Positions 1-12,104 of a stretch of DNA of 64,000 nucleotides are shown here, piece after piece; the stretch's first letter is position 1, and each line of letters begins with the position of its first letter. The notes under the pieces were generated by a model, which saw only the letters and a list, made by a program, of their open reading frames with translations, did not search any database and had not been told where the DNA came from. The stretch is from Pogonophryne albipinna. Lineage: Eukaryota > Chordata > Actinopteri > Perciformes > Artedidraconidae. The stretch is from positions 3,882,715-3,946,714 of the forward strand of contig CM053263.1 in assembly GCA_028583405.1 (NCBI GenBank), read 5' to 3'. The position numbers were made by a program, and so were the translations under genes.

Positions 1-3000
1 GCGATGGGTACATACACATGTGCACACCAGTAAATCGTGCCTGCTGGGGGATTCTGTTGCCAATGTCCTTGGCCCTTCCTGCAAGGCAGCAGTCTCATGA
101 GATGGCAGTGATCAGAAAAGGAACAACACGCAAACTGATCCCACCATGTTGGCAGGCTGGTAATGACATATCAGCTCTTGGCACAAAAGTATGTAAATGC
201 TGCTTCCCGGCCGTGCTTATGCCCATTTCACCCCGCCCCAACCCCGCCCTCAGCAACACTGATCAGTCGACAAGGCCCTGCCAGGTCCTGTGGCTAGAGA
301 ATACTCTCAAACATATTATTAACCCCCCACTCTAAAGCGGATCCAGATAAGAGGCACCCCACCGCTTTGAGACCCTTGGCTTAACTGGCGGCACGGCCAA
401 TGATTTTGGCCCTCACAGCATACAAGGGGAAGAAAACAAATGGTGTGGAAACAGATGCAAAAAGTCAGGATGGGAGATGAGTGGGTGGCAAAGCAGGATG
501 TGGGGTAAAGAATAGGGATGTGCTCATAAATATCAAGGGCTCATCATTCTGAAGATGTCAGAGGCCAAATGGATATTTTTCTATTGGCAGCGATAAGGCA
601 TGTGGGCAACTCAGATAGGGGCTTATTAAACTTCCCAAAAAGCCTATCATTGTGTGGCAGAGCAGGGGGCTTTTGGTTAACATGTTATGTATGCATGACA
701 ATTGTTCTGGTACAGACTTGCTTGCTATGGAAAGCGTTGGTTCTTTGTGTTGCCTTATTAATGATGCCCCATCAAATAAATGATTGCACACTCATCAACA
801 TCTAACCCTAAGTCAACCATGCAGTTAGAGATTGTGAGTGGATATTCTGGATCTGACTATACAAATAAAACGTTTTACATTGGCCAATCCTGTGCTGTGA
901 TTGGAGCTGAGGAGGCCCCTGTCACTGGCAGGGAGAGATGTATCAATCACTGAGTCTCTGGCTGCAGCCTGTGCTCAAGAGCGTCTGTGCTTTGCTAAAA
1001 GTGGAGAAGGATGTGAACATGAGAACAGGAAGTAAATAGGGATGTAAGTATCTGTAAAAAAGATTGGGGTATGAAGAAGAAGGATGGTGAAAATAGGTGT
1101 GGGTAAAGACTTGCAAGAGAGAAAGACTGATTACAGAGGAAAGACAATGTTTTGACGGAAGTAAACGGTAAAAAGAGCAGAAGACAGAATTACCCTGGGA
1201 GGAAAATCATTAAAAGAAGTCATTTGTGAATGCTTTTAATACAACACAGTGCTCCAGATGCTGTTATTGTGAGACATAAGCCAATTAAGGTGAGCTAGAT
1301 GTAGTCAACATGCAATAATGCATGCATGATTCTACTATGTAAAACATCACATTGCTAATGCGTTACTGTGTGTCAATGTCAACTACAACAGAGATCCAAT
1401 TAATGATCCCCGTGTCTTCCTTTCAGTCTGCCTCACCTCAAATGTATACAAGCTGATTAATTCAGAAGAACATCTAACACATACGGAGCAGAAGCCAAGC
1501 ATAACTGATCCCGGATACGCTGTGTACTACGGGGAAGAAAAAGTGTTATGATACAAATCAATTGTCTGGCTTAGAAATACGTTTTGGAAAATCTGATGGC
1601 AAATGAAAAAGGTTTCATCCTCTGCTGATAAGAAACACAAAGAGCCCTCTGTCTTTTCTACTCCTAAATAAATAGTCCTTCAGTGTCAAAACATTTTCAT
1701 TGACTTTGCTCTATCTCAACCTGCTCAAAAGCTGAGAACAAGAAGCCGGAGCGCACTCGATAGATGCAAAGGCGTGGAAGATAATACGTTTTGATCACAA
1801 AAGGCGTAAATGTATTCTTCAACCTTGCCGGGCTCAACTGATTGAATGCCTCCCCAGATAAGGCTTCCCAAAAGATAAAAGGGAAATGTTCAGACACATT
1901 AATGATTAGTTGCTAATGACTGATCAAACAAAACATGCTGCCACTTATAAGCAATGCTCTAATGAAGTCAGCTGAATACTAAGCAATCCATAAGCCAGAG
2001 CCCGATATCTTTTAAAGTCTGAGAGATATAAGCAAAGAAGAGGCGCTGTGAAAAGAACAGCTCGGCATGATATATGATCTACACACAAAAAGAAATACCC
2101 AAAAGTTTCCCTGTCGGGCTTGTAAATGAATTGGAGTGCCCTTTAAGAGACTTACACTTTTGACCAGAGATACACTGTGTAATGTCACAAACCACCTTAT
2201 ATAATGAATCAATGAGCCTCCTCTGTATTTTTGTCTCCTCTGCCCGCTGCTTTCTCTCTAACCAATGTTGACATTTGGCTCAAAGTATATCGATTCCCAC
2301 TGGGAAGTGGAGTGCACATACTGTACACAACGACTCCAAGTGTGAGGTGGAGGGTGCAAAATGGGAACAAACTGCACTCACTGGATCTTTGGAAGTTTGG
2401 GACTTCATTCAAAGCGCACTGCAGTCTCATTGGTCATGAAAAAGAGGAACACAAGTTCATTTACCTTGGGAATATGTCATGCCTTTGTATCCATAGCGTA
2501 TTGTACATTGTATTGTACACACACAAGTGAAAGTGCTCAGCATATAAATGTTTTTAAGGACATATTATGAAAGAGGTTACTGAGTTCTGAAACTTGAAAA
2601 GCTTTGGAAAGAGAACATATTTCATGGTCAGTAATTTTAGAAAATCCGCTTCTTCTGAATAGCATTTCATGCAACAGATTCTCATCGCATTTTTATCTCT
2701 GTTTGACAATTCTCTGCAGATTGTCTCATACTGCCTGTAATTCTTTCATTTGGTTGACTGGGAACATCTTTGCAATAGTACAGGCTTGGAGCTCAATTGA
2801 CTCCAGATTGGTGAATACGTTTAGCAAAGAGTCTTGAATAATGTATTGAAATCCAACACGTTCACTATGGTGGTGCAGCTTCGATTGTCGGGCGCAGTGA
2901 GAATCTTTGAAGTGAATCCAGAGCCTCAGATATGTTTAAAATAAATCACGGATGGGGGAGCTGTGGGAGTTTTTGCCACCTCAGTGCATACATTTATTAA

Positions 3001-4039
3001 AAGCAGAATAATGGAGATAAGGAACCCCAGATGAAAAGGGTTTACTGTATAATAGGTCATTTCAACAGGTCCATTGAGTAAATATGGCTTTCTTCTGTCG
3101 AATAAAATCAGAACACAAAGGAAATACATAACTGATGATATATTTACAAGTGTTGAATTCAATATGCCTTAACTTTTACATTATCAATTCAACAGATGGC
3201 TAATCGAAATGAGACACTTTCATGCATACTGTAGTAAAGCTATGAACTAAAAACCCCTCCTGTTTGACTACAAATGTTAATTAAAAGGTATCCTATCAAA
3301 GAAATTCCGATGCCCCTTGGCTATTAGAAATGTTTTTTTAAAAGAATAAAATGATGAAGAAGTAAATTCACTGTCAGTCCTTTGTGATAAAACAAACAGA
3401 GAGAGAGGGGTAGATGAAGAGATATCATTGGGAAATATGCAAATGAGGGTATGAATACAGATCAGGCTTCTCCTCTGTAGGAGATGAATACATTTACCTC
3501 TCATCTACATGCTGATGAAAAACAATAACATGTTTTTTTGGCTTCAGCACTGTAGAGTATACATATCTATGTATATCGCTTTCATGGTCAGTTGTTTGAA
3601 ATGAAAACAACCTAAATAGAAAAGATAAACATGGACAGCAAACTCATTTACACCGTGTCTATTCAAATAGTCATCTTTACATATTCTTTTTCTTCCACGT
3701 GGTTTAATAGTTAGGTTTGTAGCCTCAGTGGTGGTCCATTGAATGCGTTATACCACAGGCTGCTGCCGGGAAATGAGAATAATTACCAGTTCTCTGTACA
3801 GGTAAACATTCACTTCTGCACAACATGACAGGAAGATAATTGAGTCTATAGTTAGCGAGGAAATAACTTGCATACAAATCCTGCAGGTGTTATGATTAGC
3901 ATCTAGAATAGAAAGCCACCAATTGCCTCTTTGAAAGCCGAAGTATGTGTCTGAGTCTGAGTGCAGTACGTACAGAAAACATGGGAGTAGTGTTTTGCTC
4001 TGTTTCACCTATATTTTACATTTATTTTTAAGTCCTATT
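1..4039. other. AT-rich non-coding stretch
   Basis: I see no gene here. The open frames are under about 105 codons, overlap on both strands and show no family motif. Runs of A/T and scattered ATTA-type homeodomain cores are present, and an octamer ATGCAAAT lies at 3437-3444. No long simple repeat and no terminal inverted repeats were recognised. It may be intergenic or part of a large intron; the sequence alone does not decide. Confidence 0.6.
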
Positions 4040-4045
4040 TGACAA

Positions 4046-6545
4046 ATTTTCATTTCAAACCTTTATTTAGACAGATAAATCCCATTGAGATTATTGATCT
4101 CTTTTTCAAGGGAGACCTGCTCAAGTAGTTCCACATGAAACATAAAAACATAAACAGAACAACAAAAGGACATCATACAGCATCATTTACATAATTATCC
4201 ACATAAACAGGTACCAATAGCTTCCGATTGACTAGCATCCAACCGAGCTTTAAAAACATTTAGTGGCACCAGATTGTTCAGTTTCCATTTAATTTGCAGA
4301 CTATTCCAAGACAGAGGAGCTGCGTATCTAAAAGCTGTCTTCCCTAAGACAGTCCTAGCAGTTGGCACATTTAATAAAACCACAGCATTCGATCTCAGGC
4401 AGTAGCCACTTACAATTTTCCGTGAGATCAGGGAGCAGATATAAGATGGAAGTTTCCCTAACATGGCTTTGTATATGAAAATGTACCAGTGACTGAGCCT
4501 CCGTACAGTTAATGAAAGCAAACCAGCTCTTGCATACAGGGTACAGTGATGGGTTAATGCTTTACAGTTTGTCACAAATCTTAGTGCGCTGTGATACGCG
4601 GCATCTAACTTGACCAGGCAATTGGCAGGTGCATTCATATACATCAAATCACCATAGTCCAGCACAGGTAAAAAGGTCACAGTGACTAGCCTTTTCCTGG
4701 CCTCAAGCGAGAAACAGGACTTGTTCCTGTAGAAGAAACCTAGCCTAACCCTCAGTTTTTTAAGCAGGTTATTGACATGAAGTTTAAAAGTGAGACAATC
4801 ATCAAGCCAGATACCAAGGTATTTGTAACAGGTAATCACTTCAAGTTTTATTCCTTGCGTAGTTACAATATCTAAAACAGGCTCTGGTGTCTTTTTAGCT
4901 TTAGAAAAGAGCATTACCTTGGTTTTCTCAACATTCAAAAGAAGCTTTAGTTCAGAGAGCTGAGTCTGAATAATGTTAAAAACAGCCTGTAATTTAACAC
5001 CAGCCTCCTTAATGGAGGGACCTGCACAGTACATCACGGTATCATCCGCATAAAAATGTAAAGTTGCTTCATCCACATTTTCACCTAAACTGTTGATGTA
5101 GATGGAGAATAAAAGTGGACCTAAAACAGAACCTTGGGGAACACCATTAGCAATGTTTAACCACTCAGAAGACAGCCCATCAAAGTGAACACATTGGGAC
5201 CTTTCAGAGAGGTAGTTTACAAACCACCCCACTGCATGGCTGGATATGCCAATGTGATGATCGACGGTATCAAAAGCTTTGGAAAGGTCAATAAATAGAG
5301 CTGCACAACTCTGCTTATTATCTAAAATACTCGCCACATCATTCACCACTTTCATTGTGGCAGTGATGGTGCTATGTTGCTTTCTGAAGCCTGACTGATG
5401 TTTAGACAGGATGTCATTTGTACATAAAAACACCTTTACCTGTTCACTCACTAAGCGTTCAAGAACCTTAGCCAGAACTGACAACTTAGAGATTGGCCTA
5501 TAGTTATTTAATAAGGTGGCCTCCCCTCCTTTTAGCAAAGGCAGGACATACGCTGACTTCCACAATTTTGGAATTGTGTTAGTGCTGAGGGAGAGGTTAA
5601 AAAGAGTAGTGAGAGGTGGAGCAATAAAATCTGCAGCTATCTTTAAAAAGAAAGGTTCTACGTTGTCCGGGCCAGCCGGTTTCTTAGGATCTAACTTGGT
5701 TAAAGCTTCACAAACAACATCAACAGTAAAAGGGGTAAAACTAAAAGGGTTTTCCAACACACGTTTTTCAGAGTCACAGACTGTAGTATTCACAGAAGCA
5801 GAGTTAGTGACAGAATCAAACAGAGAACCACAGGACACAAAATGCTCATTAAAGCAATTTAGCATAGTAGCCCTGTCCGATATAGTGCCAGATGCTGTGG
5901 TAATGCACGGAGGTAGCTCATTACGGATATCGCCGGTGGATAACGATTTAATGGCTTTCCAAAAATGTCCAGGATTATTCAGATTTTTTGTGGTAACTGA
6001 CAGATAGTACTTTGATTTAGCACTTTTGATTTGCGATGTGAAGCTATTCCTTAGCTGCCTAAAACGCAGCCATTCTACCTCTGAGCCTGATTTCCTAGCC
6101 TTTGCCCAGGCCTTGTTTCTCTCATGAAGGAGACTGGACAGATTAGCAGAAAACCAAGGATTGTCTCGTCCCTTCATTCTAAATTTACGCAGGGGTGCAT
6201 GTCTATCTATAATTTCCATAAAACCAAGATAAAAATAAGACCATGCAGTTTCTACATCAGCACACAGATCGATTTTACCTCAATCAAAATCAAACAGATC
6301 ATGAACAAAACCCTGCTAAACAAAATGCTTTTTGTCTCTCTTACTGATAATGCGAGGTTTACCCTTTAGGACTTTTGTGTCCCTAATTGTGGCTACAACA
6401 CAGTGGTCACTCAGATCATTTGCAAATACTCCCACAGATGAATATTTATGGGGAGCATTAGTTAAAATGAGATCAATTAGGGAGGATAACTTTCCTTTTA
6501 AGCTCTGCTGGGAACAAGAGGCCCAATTGATCGCAAGCATGTGTA
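4046..6545 (-). mobile_element. 5'-truncated LINE of the CR1/L2/Rex1 group
   Basis: This is a non-LTR retrotransposon on the minus strand. Its 3' untranslated end lies at low coordinates: after the ORF stop at 4195 the minus strand runs through the phrase GGTCTCCCTTGAAAAAGAGA, an AATAAA at 4062-4067 and an A-rich end near 4050, the kind of 3' tail seen on many fish CR1/L2-like LINEs. The body encodes the C-terminal end of an apurinic-type endonuclease followed by reverse transcriptase. Most of the endonuclease and any ORF1 are missing, so the copy is 5'-truncated, as is usual after aborted target-primed reverse transcription. The 5' edge is set only by loss of recognisable homology near 6540 and could be further out. 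I found no convincing target-site duplication. The family within the CR1/L2/Rex1 group is not resolved. Confidence 0.85.
4195..6540 (-). pseudogene. LINE ORF2: endonuclease C-terminus plus reverse transcriptase, broken
   Basis: This enzyme copies its RNA into DNA at a nicked chromosomal site. One reading frame spans 6540 to 4195 but is cut by TAG at 6316-6318 and TGA at 6280-6282; downstream of these, 674 codons are uninterrupted (6219-4195). Upstream of the stops, SLIDLILTNAP and the SDH motif of the APE-type endonuclease are visible. In the 674-residue part, RT motifs appear in order: LNNYRPIS (about 238), FIDLSKAFDTVDH (309-321, motif A aspartate), QGSVLGP (362-368) and the catalytic YADD (390-393). 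The thumb/connection region follows (YKYLGIWLDDCL) and the typical C-terminal PLSWNSLQ segment near 640. Directly after FDTVDH the protein jumps to IGISSHAVGWF; related elements have about eight more residues there, so an in-frame deletion of about 24 bases is likely near 5256. With stops, deletion and missing endonuclease half, the copy is inactive. Confidence 0.85.
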
Positions 6546-9500
6546 TTTCTGTTCTTTATACTTTGACTCACTGTATATTTTTCTTTAGTTTACCAGCGGT
6601 TGGAAACAAACCCCTTGCCAGTGTTTTCCAGTGTTTGTGAAGGTAACCATAGTCTGGCACATGTGTCCCCGGGCTACCTTCAAGCATCAGCAGACCGGCC
6701 ACCAGGAAGAGAGGGAGGTTTATGGTCCTGAAGTGGAGAGTGTGCTCCCCTAACCCCTGTGGCATGAACCTACTATATCTTTTTAATGAGCCTGTTACAG
6801 GCCTCAAGGCTGGTGTCCAGAAGGGGTGGAGTTTTCCAGAGACCAGCGTGACATATGCGAAGGAAAAAGGCACTGACGCAAGCCCATAGATATCAACAGA
6901 GGACCGTTGAACCAACAAACCACATCACATCTATATTCAGTTCCACCTGGCAAAGGTGTTTGACTGCATATTGCATTTACTCCCCACTTGCTCCAGGGAT
7001 TTTGTTCAATAGGCAGCACACTACAGTATATCAACATGTGGTACAGCCGGGTCTGTTTCGCAAATGTATACACTTCTCTGTTTTCCCATTTTCATCTGTG
7101 ACAGTGTAATCTAAGTCTTTGGCTTTAGCCATAGCTTTAGGTCTAACCTCAATCTGTCAGGTTTGTGACAAATCCATATTCATTTGGCTTCACCACATTG
7201 CATACATATGAGTTAAACCCCAAGGTGTACAGCGCTCTTATATATTATAGAATTATTAAAGCACTGAGCATATGAATTATTTACCGACTTTCATAAGGTA
7301 CTCTAAGGGTTTAACATTGCATGAGATTAGGCCGAAAATTACTTTTCAAATACGAAAAAAAAAACATTATTACTCTTTCAAATTAATGCATAGCAATACA
7401 TTTCACAATCTCCACACTGGCTGTTATGGCCTTACAATGGTCTGAGCAATGTATAATATTACTTTTGCTACGGCATGTTACAGATGAAAATTGCAGTACA
7501 TTTGAAGTGTTACTTCTTGTGATAAAACCTTTGAAATATGAATCTGCTACATGATAAAAAAAAAAACATTAAGAAAGTAGGAAAAATGACTAAATATATG
7601 AAGTTAGTTAGAATTATGGCTCACTTAAAGTGCTGGCAATACCAATGCAGACAGGTAAGTGTTTTATTGTTTAGAAATTCCACTTTTCACTTTTCTTTCA
7701 AACACCTCACCTCCGCAAAAGTGTTTCCTATACTTTGTGGAAAAAAGTAAGTGTTAACACTTTAGCCAAAGACGTGATAAATACTGTTCTGAACAAATGA
7801 GTCATCTCTATCTTGATAGTTCAGGACGCACTGTTGAACATAACAGACCTATTTACAACTACAAATGCCACTCAAAAGAAAAAAAAGGCTGCAAGATGTA
7901 TGCATATGCAAATTGTGTAGTACAAGCTTGTTTTTCATGCCAGGTCTTTGTGCTGGGAGACTGGTGGACATCCAACTAATTATCAAGCTAATCATCCAGC
8001 AAAACACAAACCTGAGCACTTGTTGTTTGCCACCTTCTGTGACTCATGTGGGCTGAACAAAATAAACGTTTCTGTTTTGAGTGTCAGAATTTAGGTCCAA
8101 ATTGACCTGGAATTACAGGTAAAGTGGTAGAAATGATCTTTTCTGCACTCTGTTTGAAGGCTGTGTGACAAGAGAGGCTCCATACGAAGCGATTCCCTGT
8201 TGATTTGTTGTTATCTCCGAGTGCAGTTTTTGCGAGAGTGCCAAGCAGCTGGGAGAGAGGAAACACATCACTCTCGAGAATAGATGGCTGTTGCTTGGGT
8301 CGCCCATATGCCTCAGCATCTGTGATTGATGATAAATGCTATTTCGTACGACAAAATAAATCCCCATGACCAATTCTCTTTTTTGTAAAGACTAATGTTT
8401 TCTAAAAAGGTTTTTCTTGCTCTCCTACCAATTAGATGTTATGCTTCTACATACATTACAGATGGATTTCAACATCCTATAGTTTATGTCTTGGGTGTTT
8501 AATGTTGTTCTGATATCAATATTAAAGCATCAAGGTCAGATGTGCCGTATATATTTGAGGTACAGTATACCCTACATTCTGTTCAATACTGCTGCCAGAG
8601 TTTGGTCCAGAGACTTCATTTAAAAAGCTGTCCTGGGTGATCCCTTAGTCTTTCAATGAGTCATCACTGAGTTTATAGTAAGTTCAGAGACTCTGTTATT
8701 CAAGTGGGGAATTGTGTTGTTATAAATCAGTTTATAATTGATGAGAAAATAAAGTTAGTTCAAATTCTTCTCCACCATACTTGCAAACCTCTCTGCTGTT
8801 GATGCGAAGGAACGGGTAGAGCAGAGGGAGTTTTTTTTGCTGAAAATAAATACTTCGGCCATAAATGAAGCTGTGACAGAAAAGTGGAAAACCACAACAA
8901 TTAGCTGAAAGACACTAAAACAGTCGCATCGAGTTCATTATTTGCTGGTTTGTCACTATGAACCATTATTGTTAAAGAAAAAGCTGTAAAGATATTAAAA
9001 TGAAAACAAAACTTCACAACAAATTACAAAAATGTTGAAAAAACGTATTGAGCCACGAAAAGATGAGAACGGAACATGTTCATATGCTCAAAAAGACAAA
9101 CAAAAGAGTTAGATGATATTCTTAAAAAGTACATGTATTTAAAAAAATTTGTTTAGTGTTTTAACGAAGAGGATTTTTAGAAAAATTCACCTCGACTTCA
9201 TGTCAATCTGCACCTGGTTTGGCTACACCAGCATGCTCCAATGTAATCATGCTCTCTCTGTAGAGTCATTGAATCTTGTTAGTGCAAAGAGAGCGCAACA
9301 GGCCCAAAAATAAGTCTGCTTCGAATATGTACTGGCCGGAGAGGAGGCCCAAACAACAAATGGGATTACACACTCTGGCCACTGCAAACAGTTCGGAGCA
9401 GGACTCCAGACTGTTGCTGGTAAACATATGATTATGCCGCCCAACATGAAGTGATTATGCATCGCTGAGAGGCAGGGGCGAGACATGCTTAAGTCATTGT

Positions 9501-11334
9501 CAATGATAACCTGTCATCCAAGACCTCAATGTAAAAACCGGCTCAGACAAGATGCAACCTGATCTCTGGGCACAGCTTCTATTATCTCAGACTGGTGTCA
9601 AGAAAATAAATAAATAAATGGATTTAACATATATTTCAAATGAATGGTATTCACTGTAATACATCTATATAATATAATATATAAAGGAGATGGAGGCATT
9701 CCTTATGAGCTATGTTAAATAATTTAACGTCAAAAGAAGATTTATAGCATAATAATGTACATTTAGCATTATACTAGAAGAAAAGCCATTTCGATGCTCT
9801 CTCATGTTTGATTTTTTTCTTATTTTAATTTAACATGCCTTTTTTTTTTCATCCTGCTACACTAACTTTCATTTTTCCATATGGCTGAGTTCAAGGAGAA
9901 AAGAGACTGCACAAAAAATAAAATAGGGTACACTCTTGGCAGTCTGTATCAAATTATGAATAAATAACCCAACGTGCTGTTAGCCTGGGGATAAAACACA
10001 CACTATTATCTCCCTACCCCCCCAACAAAAAACAACCTGTTAATAGCCATAGCCTGAAACAGATGGCTGCATCGTCCTCTATATGTCAGGTCTGTCCAGC
10101 TCTCACAACCTTTGGCTGTGGCCTAACCCTTTCACTACTGAATGCACATGCGACACACACGCGCACACGCATAATGAGTATCTTTTCCTCTCTAGCACAA
10201 ACATGTTCATTCTCTGTCTTTCTCCCCGATATTTCCTCTCTCCCCAAAAGCCTCTGTAATAAATATTAATGTCAGGTCCCATGTGGCGGGGCAGGGCTTA
10301 CTCACAGCCAAATGATCCTCACACAGAATAATGAAGCCGCTGGGATCCAGGTGAGAGGACAGAGGGAGGCTTATGTAACTCTGTGCCTTGTCAGGTAGGT
10401 CTCATCCATAATTTAACACGCGGGGAAGGAGATTGGAGATATAGGGAGGAGACGTGAGGAATTAGCCCCATAACCTGGAAAAGATGTGGAAATGGAGGAA
10501 ACAAATGTAATGAGAGTAAGCCCGCAGGAGATTTAATGCACAAACAGTTCTGCAGCCAACTTGTGATTAAGTTGCAAATTCATTATGCATACACCTGCTG
10601 AGAGCATTATACTTTTACTGCAAGTAAACCGCAGGATTTCTGTTCATGCATTGATTTAGCAATATTACTCCGGACATTTCTAGTGCGGGAATGATCAATA
10701 TGAAGACATCAGCAAACAACTGTCCACCACAGGAGATCCTAGAAGTCAAGCAATTCAGAGACTGTGGGTTTGTCTCGCCTACTCGTCCCCTGTTGACACG
10801 TATGAACAAGACAAATGGCCCTGACAGGGAATGTGATGGACAGAGTGCCACATTTTCTCCAGATCAATCTGCAGTACACGGGCCAAACAATGGGACGTGG
10901 ACAGGAAACCACTCTGCTATCGATCCAGCTGACCCCCGAACTGTACATCCTGCCCTCGCTGTAATCACACTGTGTCTCTGTACAAATCTGAGCTGAAAAC
11001 AAGCTGGGAGATCATCTGCTGCCCTTTTGGTAAAACTCTTTCTTCTAGTTTAGAAAATGTGTTCACAAAAGGCTTATAAATGGGACCACTCCAATGTGAT
11101 GTATGGTAATAGATGAAGCTACCCAATTGTATTGATTGCTTAATGTTATATAATGTACTATTTTCAATACAGGGTTTTTCTTGTTATGGACTCTTTTTGG
11201 TGCTTTTCCTAAGCAAACAATCTTAAGACTTTCCCCTCTACTGTTACATTATTTATAATACATAACTTGTAGTATAATATTATTCAAACACAACAGAGAC
11301 AGAAATACATACATAAAGAAACACTGCTAGCTCG
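6546..11334. other. AT-rich non-coding stretch
   Basis: No gene is recognised. Short frames such as the one at 6568-6918 on the minus strand adjoin the LINE but show no endonuclease motif, so I do not count them as part of it. The stretch holds homopolymer A runs near 7356 and 7557 and a short AAAT repeat at 9606-9620. The segment around 10490-10640 has a compositionally mixed, motif-rich look (CATTATGCAT, GATTTAATGCAC) that could be regulatory, but nothing specific supports it. Confidence 0.55.
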
Positions 11335-11703
11335 GGGACTTCAGGGACTGGTCAGCTTTCTGTCCCCAGAGTCAGAACTAGACATGGAGAAGCAACATTC
11401 AGTTATTATGCTCCAAATATCTGGAACAAACTCCCAGAAACCTGCAGGTCCGCTGCAAATCTGAATACTTTTAAATCCAGGCTGAAGACTTTTCTTTTTG
11501 TCGCTGCTTTTAATTGAACTATTCACATCTTAGACTGCACTGTAACTTTTATCCATGTATTTTTTTCTTTTAATGTTTATTTTATTATCTTTTCTTTTTA
11601 ATGACTGATTTTAAATGCCATTTTCTTAATGTCTTTCATTTTTTGTAAAGCACTTTGAATTGCCTTGTGTTGAAAAGTGCTATAAATAAACTTGCCTTGC
11701 CTT
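11335..11703 (+). mobile_element. L2-type LINE 3' end
   Basis: A short 3' remnant of an L2-type non-LTR retrotransposon. It carries the last 56 codons of the reverse-transcriptase ORF, then a T-rich 3' UTR with GTAAAGCACTTTGAATTGCC, a phrase common at the 3' ends of fish L2 elements, and a terminal ATAAACTTGCCTTGCCTTG short-repeat tail. The left edge is approximate; severe 5' truncation is typical. No target-site duplication was established. Confidence 0.8.
11347..11517 (+). pseudogene. C-terminal fragment of L2 reverse-transcriptase ORF
   Basis: Read from ACT at 11347 to TGA at 11515-11517, the frame gives LSVPRVRTRHGEATFSYYAP, then NIWNKLP, and ends NTFKSRLKTFLF. This is the conserved C-terminal signature of L2-group LINE proteins: a basic PRVRT-type segment, an aromatic FSYYAP, a W-N-LP box and a final FK-RLKT-LF helix. 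No start codon belongs to it; it is simply the surviving 3' end of a much longer ORF. No internal stop is seen in these 56 codons. Confidence 0.8.
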
Positions 11704-12065
11704 GAAAGAACGGAGGGACAGACAGATTATATTAATAATAATATTAATAATACACATTTCAATTGAATAGCATCTTACAAAACATAACCCAAAACAAAAA
11801 ACACACAAAAGAAAGTAGATCATCAGATATCAAAATAATAATACAGAACAAGGAATAAAAAAGGTGAAATTGTGTTTTAAAAGCTTTTGAAAGAGGACAA
11901 AGACGTGGCTTGCGTGATAGAAATGCACCTTGTTGTTACAACAAATATGTTTGAATGTGAATCCCACGCTGCTTCCCTCAACAATGAATCATCTACATTG
12001 TAAATGATTCATCTACAATTCATTTGTGAATGCCTCATATTGACACACGCAAAAGGTCTGCGTGA
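11704..12065. other. AT-rich non-coding stretch
   Basis: A-rich sequence between the L2 remnant and the TG repeat. It contains short ATTAATAAT runs near 11732 and a near-duplicated phrase around AATGATTCATCTACA at about 11983-12018. No gene seen. Confidence 0.5.
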
Positions 12066-12067
12066 GT

Positions 12068-12101
<34 letters not shown>
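12066..12101. repeat. TG dinucleotide microsatellite
   Basis: An uninterrupted GT/TG run fills 12074-12101 and is preceded by imperfect TGTGTGAG units. It is one of several TG/CA arrays in the window. Confidence 0.95.

Positions 12102-12104
<3 letters not shown>

Noticed and set aside
5516..6007. 163-codon plus-strand frame
   Set aside because: It is the antisense shadow of the minus-strand LINE reverse-transcriptase ORF.
6568..6918. 116-codon minus-strand frame upstream of the LINE
   Set aside because: No endonuclease motif or frame continuity with the LINE could be seen, so it was not added to the element.
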